A stretch of DNA of 64,000 nt from Pomphorhynchus laevis (lineage: Eukaryota > Acanthocephala > Palaeacanthocephala > Echinorhynchida > Pomphorhynchidae), in NCBI GenBank assembly GCA_012934845.2, contig WNNJ02001288.1:124001-188000 (forward strand). The letters are read 5' to 3'. The notes beneath the pieces are model-generated. The model was not told the DNA's origin and did not search any database. It saw nothing but the letters and a program-made list of their open reading frames with translations. This document shows positions 12,023 to 24,800 of this stretch, one piece after another (position 1 is the stretch's first letter; every line of letters starts with the position of its first letter). The position numbers and the translations under genes were made by a program.

Positions 12023-12801
12023 ATATTAAAGTCACAATTAATTCTCCGAGTCTTAGCTTTAGTTTAAAACCTGTTAATTACGAGTACATCAATTTCTTGA
12101 TGAATAATAAATATTTATTCTTGCATTGATGTATATGAGTGTATATAAGTGGTGGAAATTCAAAATCGTCTTATCCAAATGTGATATGACTGTTTCTTCT
12201 GTGGAATAATCAATTTTTCGTAAAATGTGTTTCTTTGCCTAGACAAAAAGATAATTTGTAATTTGTAAAATATAAGCGATACATTAATTGTGTGAGCATG
12301 CATGCACAACAGATACAACATTTATTCCAGGATTATTAGAGCAGGAAAAGCACTTTCGAGACCGTATTTTGTTTCGATCGTGTATATATATACTAGATTT
12401 ATTCTTTTTACGCAAATGCAACATAAATGCAAGAGTTGACATATGCGATCATTTTTTATAAATCACTATATTTATGATTTTAGTCGAATAATACACGAAT
12501 CACTGGGGGATGATTGGATGACGTAGCTTCTGCATTCCGATATTCTTCCCAAACAGACGCGTTGCAGCTTCCCTTATTGTCATTTTTTACTACAGTTTAT
12601 TATATTACCTATATAGCGTAACCGAGTTCGGCAGATCACGGCAGTTTTTCCTATCCGTTGTAATTAAAGGGATAGAGAAAAGCAAGAGGGTAATTTAAGT
12701 GTTTGATTTTAAGTATTAAATCTTTGAAAAATTTAGGTTTCGGACAAAATATATCCTGTGAAAAAATTGTAATTTGTTTTTTTTGATGATTATGTAAGAA
12801 A

Positions 12802-12867
12802 ATGATTCCAAAACGGCAAAGCGGTATTGTTAAAGACCAATCGACAGACAGTGGCAGTATTAAAAGC
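12802..12867 (+). CDS. CACNB-like: Calcium channel beta subunit, exon 1 (start exon)
   Basis: Encodes 22 residues ([12 protein letters not shown]..., ending SIKS) and ends in phase 0 at donor GTAAGA. An in-frame TGA lies just upstream of ATG. The phase fits exon 2, and short variable N-termini are normal in this family. This exon is inferred from splice signals and phase, without transcript evidence. Upstream, 12,500-12,790 is less AT-rich and could hold the promoter and leader; I see no decisive promoter motif. Confidence 0.65.
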
Positions 12868-15800
12868 GTAAGACAATATATTTAAAACAATTCTATATTT
12901 AAATTACACGTTAAATTACTCAATGTGTAATTATAAGTAATCATTACATCAATTTATGATGTTCTATTCCTAAGTGATGACTAAATGAAATCGTTTTGAG
13001 TTAAATTATAATTATAAGTTATAATTGCCGTGAGATCATCTGGCAACTTTGTTGTGGTAACAAAAATTTAATGAAAAATGCTAAGCCCAGCCATATAATC
13101 AACACTTACTCACTATTTGACATTCACTTAAATAAATAGATTTCCAGATCAGTTCATTTAATCTGTGAAATGTAAGGTTGTTATACTGCTCTATGCTTTA
13201 ATCCTAAAAATATGTGTCTGCAACTGAGCGTACGAATATAGTCACGAACCAGTTGTAACACTACATCGACACCATCATCCTGCGCCGACGTTAGTACTCA
13301 GTGGATCATCAGGACGATGGCACTGAGCACTAACGTTGTTTAACATGATGTAATACTTGGATGGTCTATAAGGAATCCAGCTAGTCGTTGAAAAATTGCA
13401 CTAAGCTTTTCTGCGAATTCGTAGACTACTTACCGGTCTAACACTTTTCGAAATGGATTTCCTGAACGCAGGGACTGAGCACTAACGATTAAACACGCTG
13501 TAATACTTGAATGATCTATATAGAATCCAGCTAGTCTATGAACAATTGCACGAAACTTTCCTTGATAAATATTTCATAAATATTAATATCTTTTTTATTG
13601 CGAACCATCCCAGAGAATTCAAAAAGAACTTTATTCATTTGATATTTCGACTGTACTTTGCAGTCCTTTTCAATCTAAAATTAGAAGAAAATATTACACA
13701 AAAGAAAATTCAATTAAAAATAATGCAACTAAGTTATAACCCCATCGGCAATAGCTGATTTCATTTTGGCAACCTTATCACGATGTCTAACAAGTAATTA
13801 GTTTACATCTTTTTGTACGTCTTGTGAAGGGAATTTTAAAGACCAGTTAGATTTATTCCTTTCCATTGTAAGAGAGATGGAAATGTACAATTATTCCAAA
13901 ACGAGCCTACGTCCTAACTGTTTTTCTTTATGTAGGATATCTGTGCTTTCGAAATCAATGTTATGGCCGGTTTCAATAACATGATTGAATATTGCTGAAG
14001 ATGCATCACTTTTCTTCAGGTTGTATTTATGTTGGTACGTCCTCTTTTTTAAACCTTGTTTAGTTTGTCCAACATAGGTCTTCTCACAATCTGAACACGG
14101 AATGGTATAAATTACATATTGTGATGCTGCAACTGGTTTCCTTTTGAAAATGCCACTAAGTCTCGCACCAGTTTTGTAGTACACTTTTGTACTGATCTTA
14201 AACTTTGAAGTTAACTTCGACAATCGTCTCTTTAAAGTATTATTGATGAACGTTTATTTAACGTGTTTCATATCTAGCTGTGTGGTCGACGTTCTAGGCA
14301 ACTGGCTTGCCCTTATCGCAATTGTAAAAGACCGTTTTATCGCCCATTCCGGATATTGACATTCCCTTAATGTGCGATTTATTCTCCAATGCTCTCTGTG
14401 TTTGTATTCTCTGTTACTGCATACTGTCAGGACTATAATAATAGGTCTAAAGGAAATACTTAACAAACATGACAAGGCAATTTAGTGGAAAGTTAATTGT
14501 GAAGACATGGAAAATGTAATAAATTTCCTAGATGTTAAAGTGTTAAGACGTAATAATATCATCTTAACAGACGTTTTTAGAATACCGGATATCCCACATA
14601 CGCTTACTCCTTAGACTACATATATCCCGGAAGGATACAAAATTTCAGCGGCCAGATCTTTGTTTAGAAGAGCCCTGACGGTGGAGCCCCGGGGCTATAA
14701 CTTAGTTACATTATTTTTAATTGAATTTTCTTTTGTGTAATATTTTTCTTCTATTTTTAGAATGCAAAGGACTGCTAAGTACAGTCGAAATATCAAATAA
14801 ATAAAGTACTTTTTGTATTCTCGGGGATGGTTCGCAATAAAAAAAAGTTACTTTTGACCCGAAAGTAATTCTCAACGATATGAACAAATATTAATATATT
14901 TATGAAATATTTATAAAAATTTCATAAATATTTGTAAATATAGAATTGCATAAAACTCCTGCGAATTTGTATAACCCTTAACGATCTAACACTTTTCGAA
15001 AATAGATTTCGAGAGCAGTTCATGTAAAATGTAAGGATGCTATACTGATCTATTCGAGATCCATAAATGGTGGTCATATATTTAGTTATTACACAACGTA
15101 ATAAAAACCCAACGAAAATACATAAATGTTAATTTATTTTAAAACGTTTCTGCCATATACCTTCTTCTGTTGTGTCAAGAAGAGTGTCCACGAAACATTT
15201 GTAAACATTAAAAAAGTATATCTGCAGGTTGAAAGATTGCTATTGAAATATAAATTTCAATAGCAACTTTCTAACCTGCAGGTATAGTCGTTTTAATGCT
15301 TACATTTTTTTCATTGAATTTTCAGAAAATAGACAATTTGCGGAATCTTTAAGATAATCGTCTGAATTTCTCCAATCTTCGCTCATCTTCAGTAGTGCTT
15401 TCCTATCGCCAATGTACTATTTATCTGGCTAAATTCGCAAAGTTCTGAATTAACCAATAACCAACCATTTATTTGCAACTTACCACATTTCACAGTAAAG
15501 AAAACACGTGTGAATCCAGAGTTTTCGTCACTTACATCGGTGATAACCCAAGTTTCTTGCCAATTTCCGAGAAGTCTAAACGTTTGTTAATTTTGCAAGA
15601 TTCTGTTCATGGATATCATTCATAATAAAATGTGTAATGTGTATATTTCATTTTACAAAAGAGACCATTTATTTATCTGTAAGTTCTGTCTTTAAAGGTC
15701 TACGCTTTACCATATGTTTAACAGCTGGTGATAAGTTGTGGCTACTGACAAAAGCTGAGACGTCATGAATTACGCATAATTCGCTTAAATGTTTTACAAA

Positions 15801-18800
15801 ACTTTTATCTATTAGCTGGTCTATTTTTTGGTCTATTAGCCGGGGTCTTTTGATGTTTACGTTCATTTCGTTTTTGATGTTTATTTATTAATATGTTTTC
15901 TAAATCGTTGGCTCTTCTGTTAAATCGCTATATTCTATTGAATTCGCGTTGACTCTTTGCTCCATTGTGCGAAATCGGTATAGGACCCATTTTAATTTTA
16001 TCGGGGTATGAAGACGCATTACATGAAAGTTCATTGCATCATCGAAGGAGATTGATCCAAGATTGTGGTAGAACGAAGTTGCAATTGATATTTTTGAAGC
16101 ACTACGTTTGAAGTGAAGTGTGAAAATCCATTAGACTGTTTCTCCGTTTATTTCTTACTATTAATCAGATAACCTTCGGTAAGTTGTACATTTGTTGTGA
16201 TTCATTAAGTTACTGCTATTTTCAGTTTCATTGATCTTTTATTGATTTTTATTTTTTATTTTTTATTCCGAAATTGATTTCTGATTTTTTTCGCTAAAAA
16301 TGTATTTTTCACAAAGCTACATTAATATTTATATTTAAACTTAACTGTTTAACAGGAATCTGCTGACACACACAGCCTTCGAAGTTTTGAAATTGACAAT
16401 GTTGTTGATAGAGAGTTTGGCAGTCAGGACGGAAGTTTTCAGGAAAAGACAGTTGAGGAGTTGGAACAATTGTTAGAACATTGCAAGGTGTGTTTTAAAA
16501 AATGTCAAAGCGTGCCGGCTAACATATTAATATAACAATTCTAAACTATTAATTGGGACAAGATATAAAACGAATTTTTCTGAGTCACTTGCTATTAAAC
16601 AGAAACAATAACACATTTTACTATCTCATAGAAGCAAATTTATATTGGCTACAAAATATGGTATCATCCCGACTATAGATTATACCATATTTTGTAGCCG
16701 ATATAAATTTGTTTCTATGAGATAGTAAATTCGTGTTATTGTTTCTGTTTAATCTGCACTTTTTAGATTCTAGAGTGTGCAGTATTCAATATACTGCACG
16801 CTAAGCTCAATATTCGAATTTTATTAATGAACTGGAAACTATCCAAGTTATTAAGATTATCAATATAGTCATTTGTATACGATTCAATTATTAAATACGC
16901 CTATTTTGTATTTTATTGTTATCGACTTTAATTAAATAAATAAAGTTTTAATCGTAAAGAATTATTTTACTTTTAATCGTAAAGAATTCTTAACTTTAAA
17001 TCTGAATGAATTCTTAACTTTAAATCGGAAAGAATTCTTTACTTTAAATCTGAATGAATTCTTAAATTTAAATCGGAAAGAATTCTTAACTTTAAATCGG
17101 AAAGAATTATTAACTTTTAATCGGAAAGAATTCTTTCCGATTAAAAGCATCACCATTTGCAGTATTATATTAACTTGTGTTTATTTTAGATTTAGAAAAA
17201 TCAAATGTTTCTTCTAAGTTCATATATTATATAAATAATAAATCGATATAAAATTATATAAAATTACAATATATCGATAGCTCCTGTTATCATCTGTAGG
17301 AAAATTACAATTAGTTCATTAAATAAATAAGCATAAATTTTATTATTTAGTTAAATATTCAAAATTTGTAAAAAAAAGGAAAGAACATGAATGAAAATTT
17401 TTTTACACTATTTCTAGTATTATCTTATATCAAAGAAAACACTATTTGCAGTTATTAACTTTTGTTTATTTTAGATTTGTCTTGAATTATTTAAGTTCCT
17501 ATAATTTGAGAGCAAATGCATAAGTTTATATTTAGTTTATAAGCTAATCAAGTACTTGAAGTGTATTTTACAATTTGTTATTAGCATAAACATATATATT
17601 ATGTGCTACTTTGTTAAAATACTTAGTCGGCAACTTATGGAATCTCATAATCCCCGACCAAGAGTATTATGATCATTTTTCAAGCTTAAATATTCAGGAG
17701 ATCATATCTTGATAAATGCGTATGGTGCTTTAGTTTACAACGTATAGACACAATCAAATCAAATTACTGATGTTGTTTAATCTTTACAACTAAATTAATC
17801 TTTAATCCCTTCAACCGTTACTCCTGTTGATGTAAATTGGATCAGTTGTTTTCTTATTTTGTAATGACATTTAGTTAAATTCGATTGTGTTGAAGTTTTA
17901 GACCAAACCTGTGGCCTTTGCCATTCGAACAAACATTTCATACTCACCATCAATTGAAGATATGGGTCCTATTCCGGAGAAGGTTATTGGATTTTCAGAA
18001 AATGAATTCATGCATATAAAAGATGTGCGTTTGTATTTAATTTTGAAATTTTGTTTAGAGAACTTTCTGTTTAAATTCAGCGCTACAATAATGATTGGTG
18101 GATTGGTCGTCGTGTTGTCATCAATGCACCACTAGGATTTATCCCTTCGCCAATGAAAATTGAAAGGATAAGATCGAATAATGAAATTAAAAAGTATTTG
18201 CGTTTTACAATTCATCAAATTTATATGACATGTGTTAAGTAGTAAATCTATTGTTGGTGCCTTTCAAATTAGCCGTCCAAAATCCGGAGGTAACGATTAC
18301 AAAATTTGCGAAATAATTAAATATTTTCAAAATATTATTATAAAAATATGAAAATAATATTAATTATAAATAAATTATCTTAATTAATAGTTATTAATAA
18401 ATTTGTAAATATACCGACACAATTAAATTAGTTTTATTCCAAAAATTTAAATATTTCGACAGCTCTTGCTATCGAAATATAATGGAATGCATGCTTTGTC
18501 GAAATTTAAAACATGACTTGTATTATTAGATTATATTATTATATTATAATAAAATATGATAATATATTATATAATATAGGATAATATTATATCTAAACTT
18601 CAATTATATATAAATTATTATATTGTATTTAAAAAATATATATTACAAAATCCTTAAATTATAAATTCAAATAAATAATTAAACTAAAATGATATTTTAA
18701 AAAAGAAATATGCTTTATTGTTGGGAATAATATTATCCATTTTATAAAATAGGCATCTTGTTTTACACGTGACAGGTAATTACTTTCATATGATGGAATA

Positions 18801-21800
18801 TTAGTTTAATCAAAATTAACATAATATGGGATTTAGTTCCCAACATATCACATATTTAAAGAGTTATCCAAATTAGATAATGCTGTCAAGCAAAACCAAG
18901 TAGAAAATTCAGAAAATTTATTCAAAGGATAGATGAAAATTAGTAGAAACATAATACTATACGTATTATTATAATACTATATAGAGTATAGTTATACTAC
19001 TATAGTTATATAGAGTATATTATAATACTATAAAGAGTGAAGATTGTAGATCTTTATAGATCTTGTTTCAGCCTGCAATCGCCTTAAGCACGGTAGCCCC
19101 CTGTCAGATGCTGATGGATGACCCGTTGTAAGTTTAGTCTGAGTCAACTAAACTAGGTGGCGACACCGTAAAAGCAACGTTAAAAATTATGGCTTAAAAA
19201 TTACATGTACTCAACCAGATTGGAAAAATACGTAAGTGATAATGATTTTATTTTAGATCTTTTAAATGTAACAGAAAAAATTGTATAGTTTGTGATGTTA
19301 TAAATAATAATTGCATTGTAAGTAATACGACAAACAAATGTTTTTCATTAAATATTAATAATAATTGTAACCGCAATATCGCAGGTGTAGTGTATCTAAT
19401 AAAATGTACATGTGGATTACAGTATATTGGAAAAAATATCAAATGTTAAAAACTATGTTTAGGCAACATATATAATATACAGCATAATAGTCAAACTATA
19501 TTTCATAAACATATGAGATTAATAGGACATGATATTAAAAACTGTAAATTATTTATTTTAGAACATATTATCGAAGAAAACATTTCAATATTAAATCAAA
19601 AACTTTTAGAAAAAGAAGATATTAGGATTAAAACGCTTAATTCCATATACCCATTAGAATTGAATGACGTTGTACAAGGAATTGGCAGAAGTAGTATAGT
19701 AAATAATAAACAACTATATTATAATAATCCGGTTAAACGCACACCAAGAAGTCATGGTGATAAGAGGAATTGAAAAAATAGAGTTAAAAATATAAAAAAA
19801 GATATGTATATAAATGAACAGTTAGAAATATTAAAAGAAATTTTAAGGGATAATAAGCTAAAAGATCTTTATGTAAATATAAGAAGTTTTTCTAAATATA
19901 TCATATGTTCAATAAATCAAAGATTAATTGACGACTATGATAGGTTAAGTTGTATAATAGACAGTTTTTGTAATATAAAATACTATAATCGTACAATAAA
20001 TGTAAATAATAACAATAGAAAATATACATTAACCATAAACTTCATTAATAAATGTATAGATAACATAAATATAGCCGGACTTTTAAATAATTCTAAAAGT
20101 AAAGAAATAATAGAGTTTGATTTAAGTAAATATATTCCTAAAATAAGGTATAAACTCCTACCACCATTAGGACGAAAAATTTGTAATTATAATACAGAAT
20201 TAAAATCAATATGTAAAGACAATATTAGAAACATAATGTAAACAGAATGCAATTGTAAAAGTCTTAGTTTTGATAAAATAAATGAACATATATGTACCCA
20301 TAATCTAGAATTAATTGAAAATTGTGAATTAAGAAAGCTGCTATCGAAAGGGTATAAATATAGATTAAATAACAACGACAAAAATAAAATTTACAGTTCG
20401 TTATATAATAACTTAAATGATTACTTTAGTAAGCTGATTAATAGTGAAAGCTCGAATATATCTAAGATAAAAATTTGGAAAGATTATATATTTGATAAAA
20501 TTAAAAATAAAATGAAAATAACAAACAATTATAAAAGGAAAGATAAAATTAATAAAGATATGTATAAAGAACTTACTAAATTAAAGGATAACTATATAAT
20601 AACAACTATTGATAAAGCTAGTAATAACTTTGTCTTCATATGCAAAAAGCTTTATTATGATATACTAATGAAAGAGGTTAATTCTAATGATTTAAATGTA
20701 AATCCAGCATATGAACGTAGTGAGTTGAGTTTAGAAACAATTATTACAAGTCACTGTTCTATAATGGATAAAAAGGGTATAAAGGTTGAATCAGATAATA
20801 AAACTATACCTATATTATATTGGAATCCAAAATTACATAAAAATCCAATAAAACCTAGGTTCATATGTAGTGCGTTTAAATGTACATTAAAACCACTTTC
20901 GGTCCATATGAATAAAATACTTGAAGTAATTAAAGCACACTTCAAAAATTATTGTAAGTTAATCGAAATTAATACTGGTATAAAACACTATTTCAGTATT
21001 AATTCTACAAAAGAATTTTTAGAACAGACAAAAGGAATAAATTTTCAAAATATAAATACATACGATTTTAGTACGCTTTATACAAATCTAGATTTAGTAG
21101 ATATTAAAGAAGCGTTAGTAAAATTAATTAACCTTATATTCGGAAAAAGATATACATATATATGTTATAATAATTATAACGCCTATCTAACAAAAATTAA
21201 ACCATCAAATAAATATAAATATATGGATAAAATTGAATTAATAGAATCCTTAAATATTTTGATAAATCAAAATTATTTAAAAGTAGGGACATCTATATTT
21301 TGACAAGTAAAATGTGTTCCAATGGCTGGTAATAGTAGCCCAATTATAGCTGACTTGTTTTTAAGCTTTATAGAATATAAATTTGTTCATAACTGTGTAA
21401 AAACTAAATCTAAACAATATAAATATATGAAATATATGTTTCGATACATTGATGATATATGTGTATTTAATTCTAATAATTTTTATTCAATTTAGTGAGC
21501 ACATTTATCCAGAAAGCCTTATTCTTAACAAAACCAATATTGATGATAAAGGTGTATATCTAGATATGAACATTAAATTAACATTAACTAAAACTACTAT
21601 TAATTTATATCGTTAAAGATGACATATTTAAATTTACAAGAAACATATTTTTGCATGAGCATTCATGCATAACATATAATATAAAATATAATACATTAAA
21701 TAATGAAATTTTAAGAATTGCAACAATATGTAATGATATTGGCTTTCTTCAAAATCATTTAAATAATTTAAATAGATACATATTTTAAACTAGATTACTA

Positions 21801-24800
21801 TAAAAATAACATCAAGCAGAAAATAGTAAAATATATAAATCAACACAATAATATAAAGAATAAATTTAAACTCTTAGGTGGCAAATTTTTATGGATGGAT
21901 AATAAATAATATACTTTGCATTAGAATAAGATACTAGATAGTTATTTCAGAGGAAATACATCATTAGCATGTATTTGGCCCCGCTGCTATGTTGGGTAGA
22001 GGAGTTAGGGGCCGAAACCTGATAGCATAGCAGTTCCTCCTGATGACCTCTAATTCTTATTATGATACAACGTCTGTTATTTATTAGTCAATTCATAAAA
22101 ATGACGTTTATTTTAAATTTTATTTTTTATTTTTATTTTTTTTAACTTGATTTAAATTATAGAAAATCTAAAAACAATTATTAATTTTATTATTTAATTA
22201 TTAAATTTTGATTTAGCATTATTATGTTTTGTTTATTTTATAATTATATAACAATACGTAGACTCAGTTAGCTGATTTGATTATATTTTGTATTCATAAT
22301 ACTATATGTATTTGTAGTACAGACCCCATAGTTAAGGATATTCGTAAATGTAAGATCTCTACTACTGAAACTGCCCCATGTAGGAATTTGTTGGGGATAA
22401 AGAGTAACTCTATTATTATGATGGTATAGTGAATCTTCCAAAGCTTTATCAAGACCTATGTTACCGATCCAGCTTGATGGTATCTCCTTCCAGCTGACAA
22501 ACTTATGTTTCTTCAAAATCTTCCAGAAAGAAGACTGAGATGGATTAAGGCGAGCAATGCTAGCCTTATCTCTGCTTAATATGAGTCTATACATTGAACT
22601 CTAATATTCTTTCGATAGAGCTTGTATTAAGGAAGCAGAGAGATTGGAGAGACGTAATGCGAAGATATATAGGAATTGAATCGGGTTAAACTCTCACAAC
22701 CAACAACAGGTGAGATCTTAATAGTGGCTTGAAAGAGGGTTACTGACTGAATCAAGGGGAACCTCCTTCTCAGCAAAGTATCTTCCTTCACCGCCAACCA
22801 AGTAGGTTTTGCGAGTTGGTCAGTTGTTGACGTGACTGCTCAGTACAGAAGGGCTTAAGCAGCCACTTCACATGTTGCAGTAGGATGTCGAGGAGATAAT
22901 TATTCTCTGTGCAATTGAGGTAGGGAGTTGTGGTTTGTATAAGATAATCGTCCCTAGCTCTGCATAGTGCTGATTTAACCCAACGACCAGTACTGTAGTT
23001 GAAGTCACCAAGAATCATATCATAGTCGCTGTCTTATATACTGCAAATAGGTCACGGTTCTTTTTAATCTTCTCAAGTCGAATATAGATATTGGCTATGT
23101 TAATGCGTACATACTGAAGCATTCATCGATATGAGCCACTTTATTTATTAGCTTCCAATTACCGCTTTTCATGGATAATTTGATTCCTTTTTTTACCATT
23201 TGCGGTTGAAGAAGTTCTTTGTTCAACATGTACTGGAGCCAGAAGCTTAATCGCCGAGACCAATTGATTTATCTAATTCTCGAAACTTTTAGTTTGCTCT
23301 GCCATTTCCCCCTCCATGATGTCTTTGAAATCTTGATAATCACTTTTAAACGAGTAAAGGCATCGATGATTTAAGAGTCCACACCTTTTAGGTATGTTTT
23401 AATTACATCAGAAAAGGTTGACACTGTTGCTAAATAATACTTGAAATGCTGGCTTTGATATTCTTAAAAAACCTTATATTTTTTCAAGTGTGCAAGATTA
23501 TTCAATCCGCAGTTTGAGCATATCAGGCCTTTGTATTTTGGCAACTACCCATATGTTTGAGTCTTGCAAGTGGGATATTGCGGTGCAAAATCGCCAGTTA
23601 AGCCCCAGTGGCCCCACTGATGACATTTTTGACAGTTTGGGTATGTGACGTCATTGAATGATATATGTTGGAAAGTAAGATTTGTCTCCAGAAAGGGGTT
23701 AAACGCATTCTTCGGCAATATCATGGCGTTGTCTTATATTGTTGTGGCAAACGCGCTGGTAGTAACGATTCATCTTTTCTTTTGATATAACGCACGTCGG
23801 CCAGTTTAAATGCTTTTTCAATTCTTTAATGTCATCATCAAGGGATGTATCAATATTATTGATTTTTACAGTTACCAAGATGGCATTATGCTCTACAATA
23901 CCAAGATGTCACAGTGCGTTTCCAAAATGATCAGTGTATGGTTGGGCCAACTCGTTGGTAGTAAATGAAATTCTGTATGTTTCTAAATACTTTCTGGCAG
24001 AATTGTAGATTATTCTGCCGGGATATTTCCCAACGAAGGATTTTAAAAACAGTTTGAAATAATCGTCGACTTTCTGTGGAGAGCTTATTCTTATCTACAC
24101 AAGGTTTACAAAGTTTTAACAGGGGGAAGTTTAATTGAATTAAGTAAAATTGCACTAACCTGCTTTTGTTCGTCAACTTTGGAAAAGAAATCGCTGTAAG
24201 AAGTCGTACTTTTCATGTTTTCTTTGTGATGATATTGTTGTTACAGTTTACATTTTTTCTTCGTCGACATGAACATATTTTCAACGCTGTCGGAGCTATC
24301 AGAGGTTTGTACTTTTCCAGCAAAAATGCAAGACATTTCAGTTATATTCCAGAAATTTCAACCATTTCGTGTACAAAGAACGGTATAAACGAATTCTCTA
24401 ATGTCAGTAACGATTTAATATTTTATGGTAACGGAGGTGATGCTTTTCAGCTGAGCTCCTCCTGTAAAGAAATTTGATCATCTCGTCAGTATTTCAAGGA
24501 TATTTTTCGAATTACTGAGATCATTTATATCTAGATGCGAAACTAGATTTATCTTAAACTCTACAAGAATAACAGGCAATAATTACCGTATCTCATTCGT
24601 GTCTTCTGGGCTTGCCGAACTGTGTTAACTGTGTATTACAGCACCCAGCGTGGTTACGTAAATGTACGGTGTTCAAAGCTTACCAGAAGCTGCATTTGGG
24701 TTCCTCTGGTAAACAAATGGCCAACTATATCATCCATACTGCTGCCCTGATTCATCACGTCGGCGAAGCTTACAAAACTCTAGAACTCCAGATGAATGCC

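Noticed and set aside
16962-17156. 64-codon ORF with NSFRFKVK repeats as a gene
   Set aside because: It is a translated 24-bp minisatellite.
19246-21490. In-frame TGA codons (19,771; 21,301) as selenocysteine, since some Naiads encode selenoproteins
   Set aside because: Sister copies have ordinary sense codons at these places (lysine at the first, AGA arginine before QIKGVPMG at the second), and TAA stops are present too. Plain inactivating mutations fit.
21977-22034. Naiad motif as an HDV-like ribozyme
   Set aside because: The P1/P2 order and one-base joiner fit, but there is no 3-bp P3 and no pyrimidine loop for P1.1.
21947-22046. Naiad motif as a hammerhead (it contains CTGATGA and GAAA)
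   Set aside because: The sequences flanking CTGATGA and GAAA cannot pair as stem II in any hammerhead permutation.
24166-24477. 103-codon plus-strand ORF with a hydrophobic segment
   Set aside because: It is antisense to the ORF1 part of a minus-strand LINE remnant.
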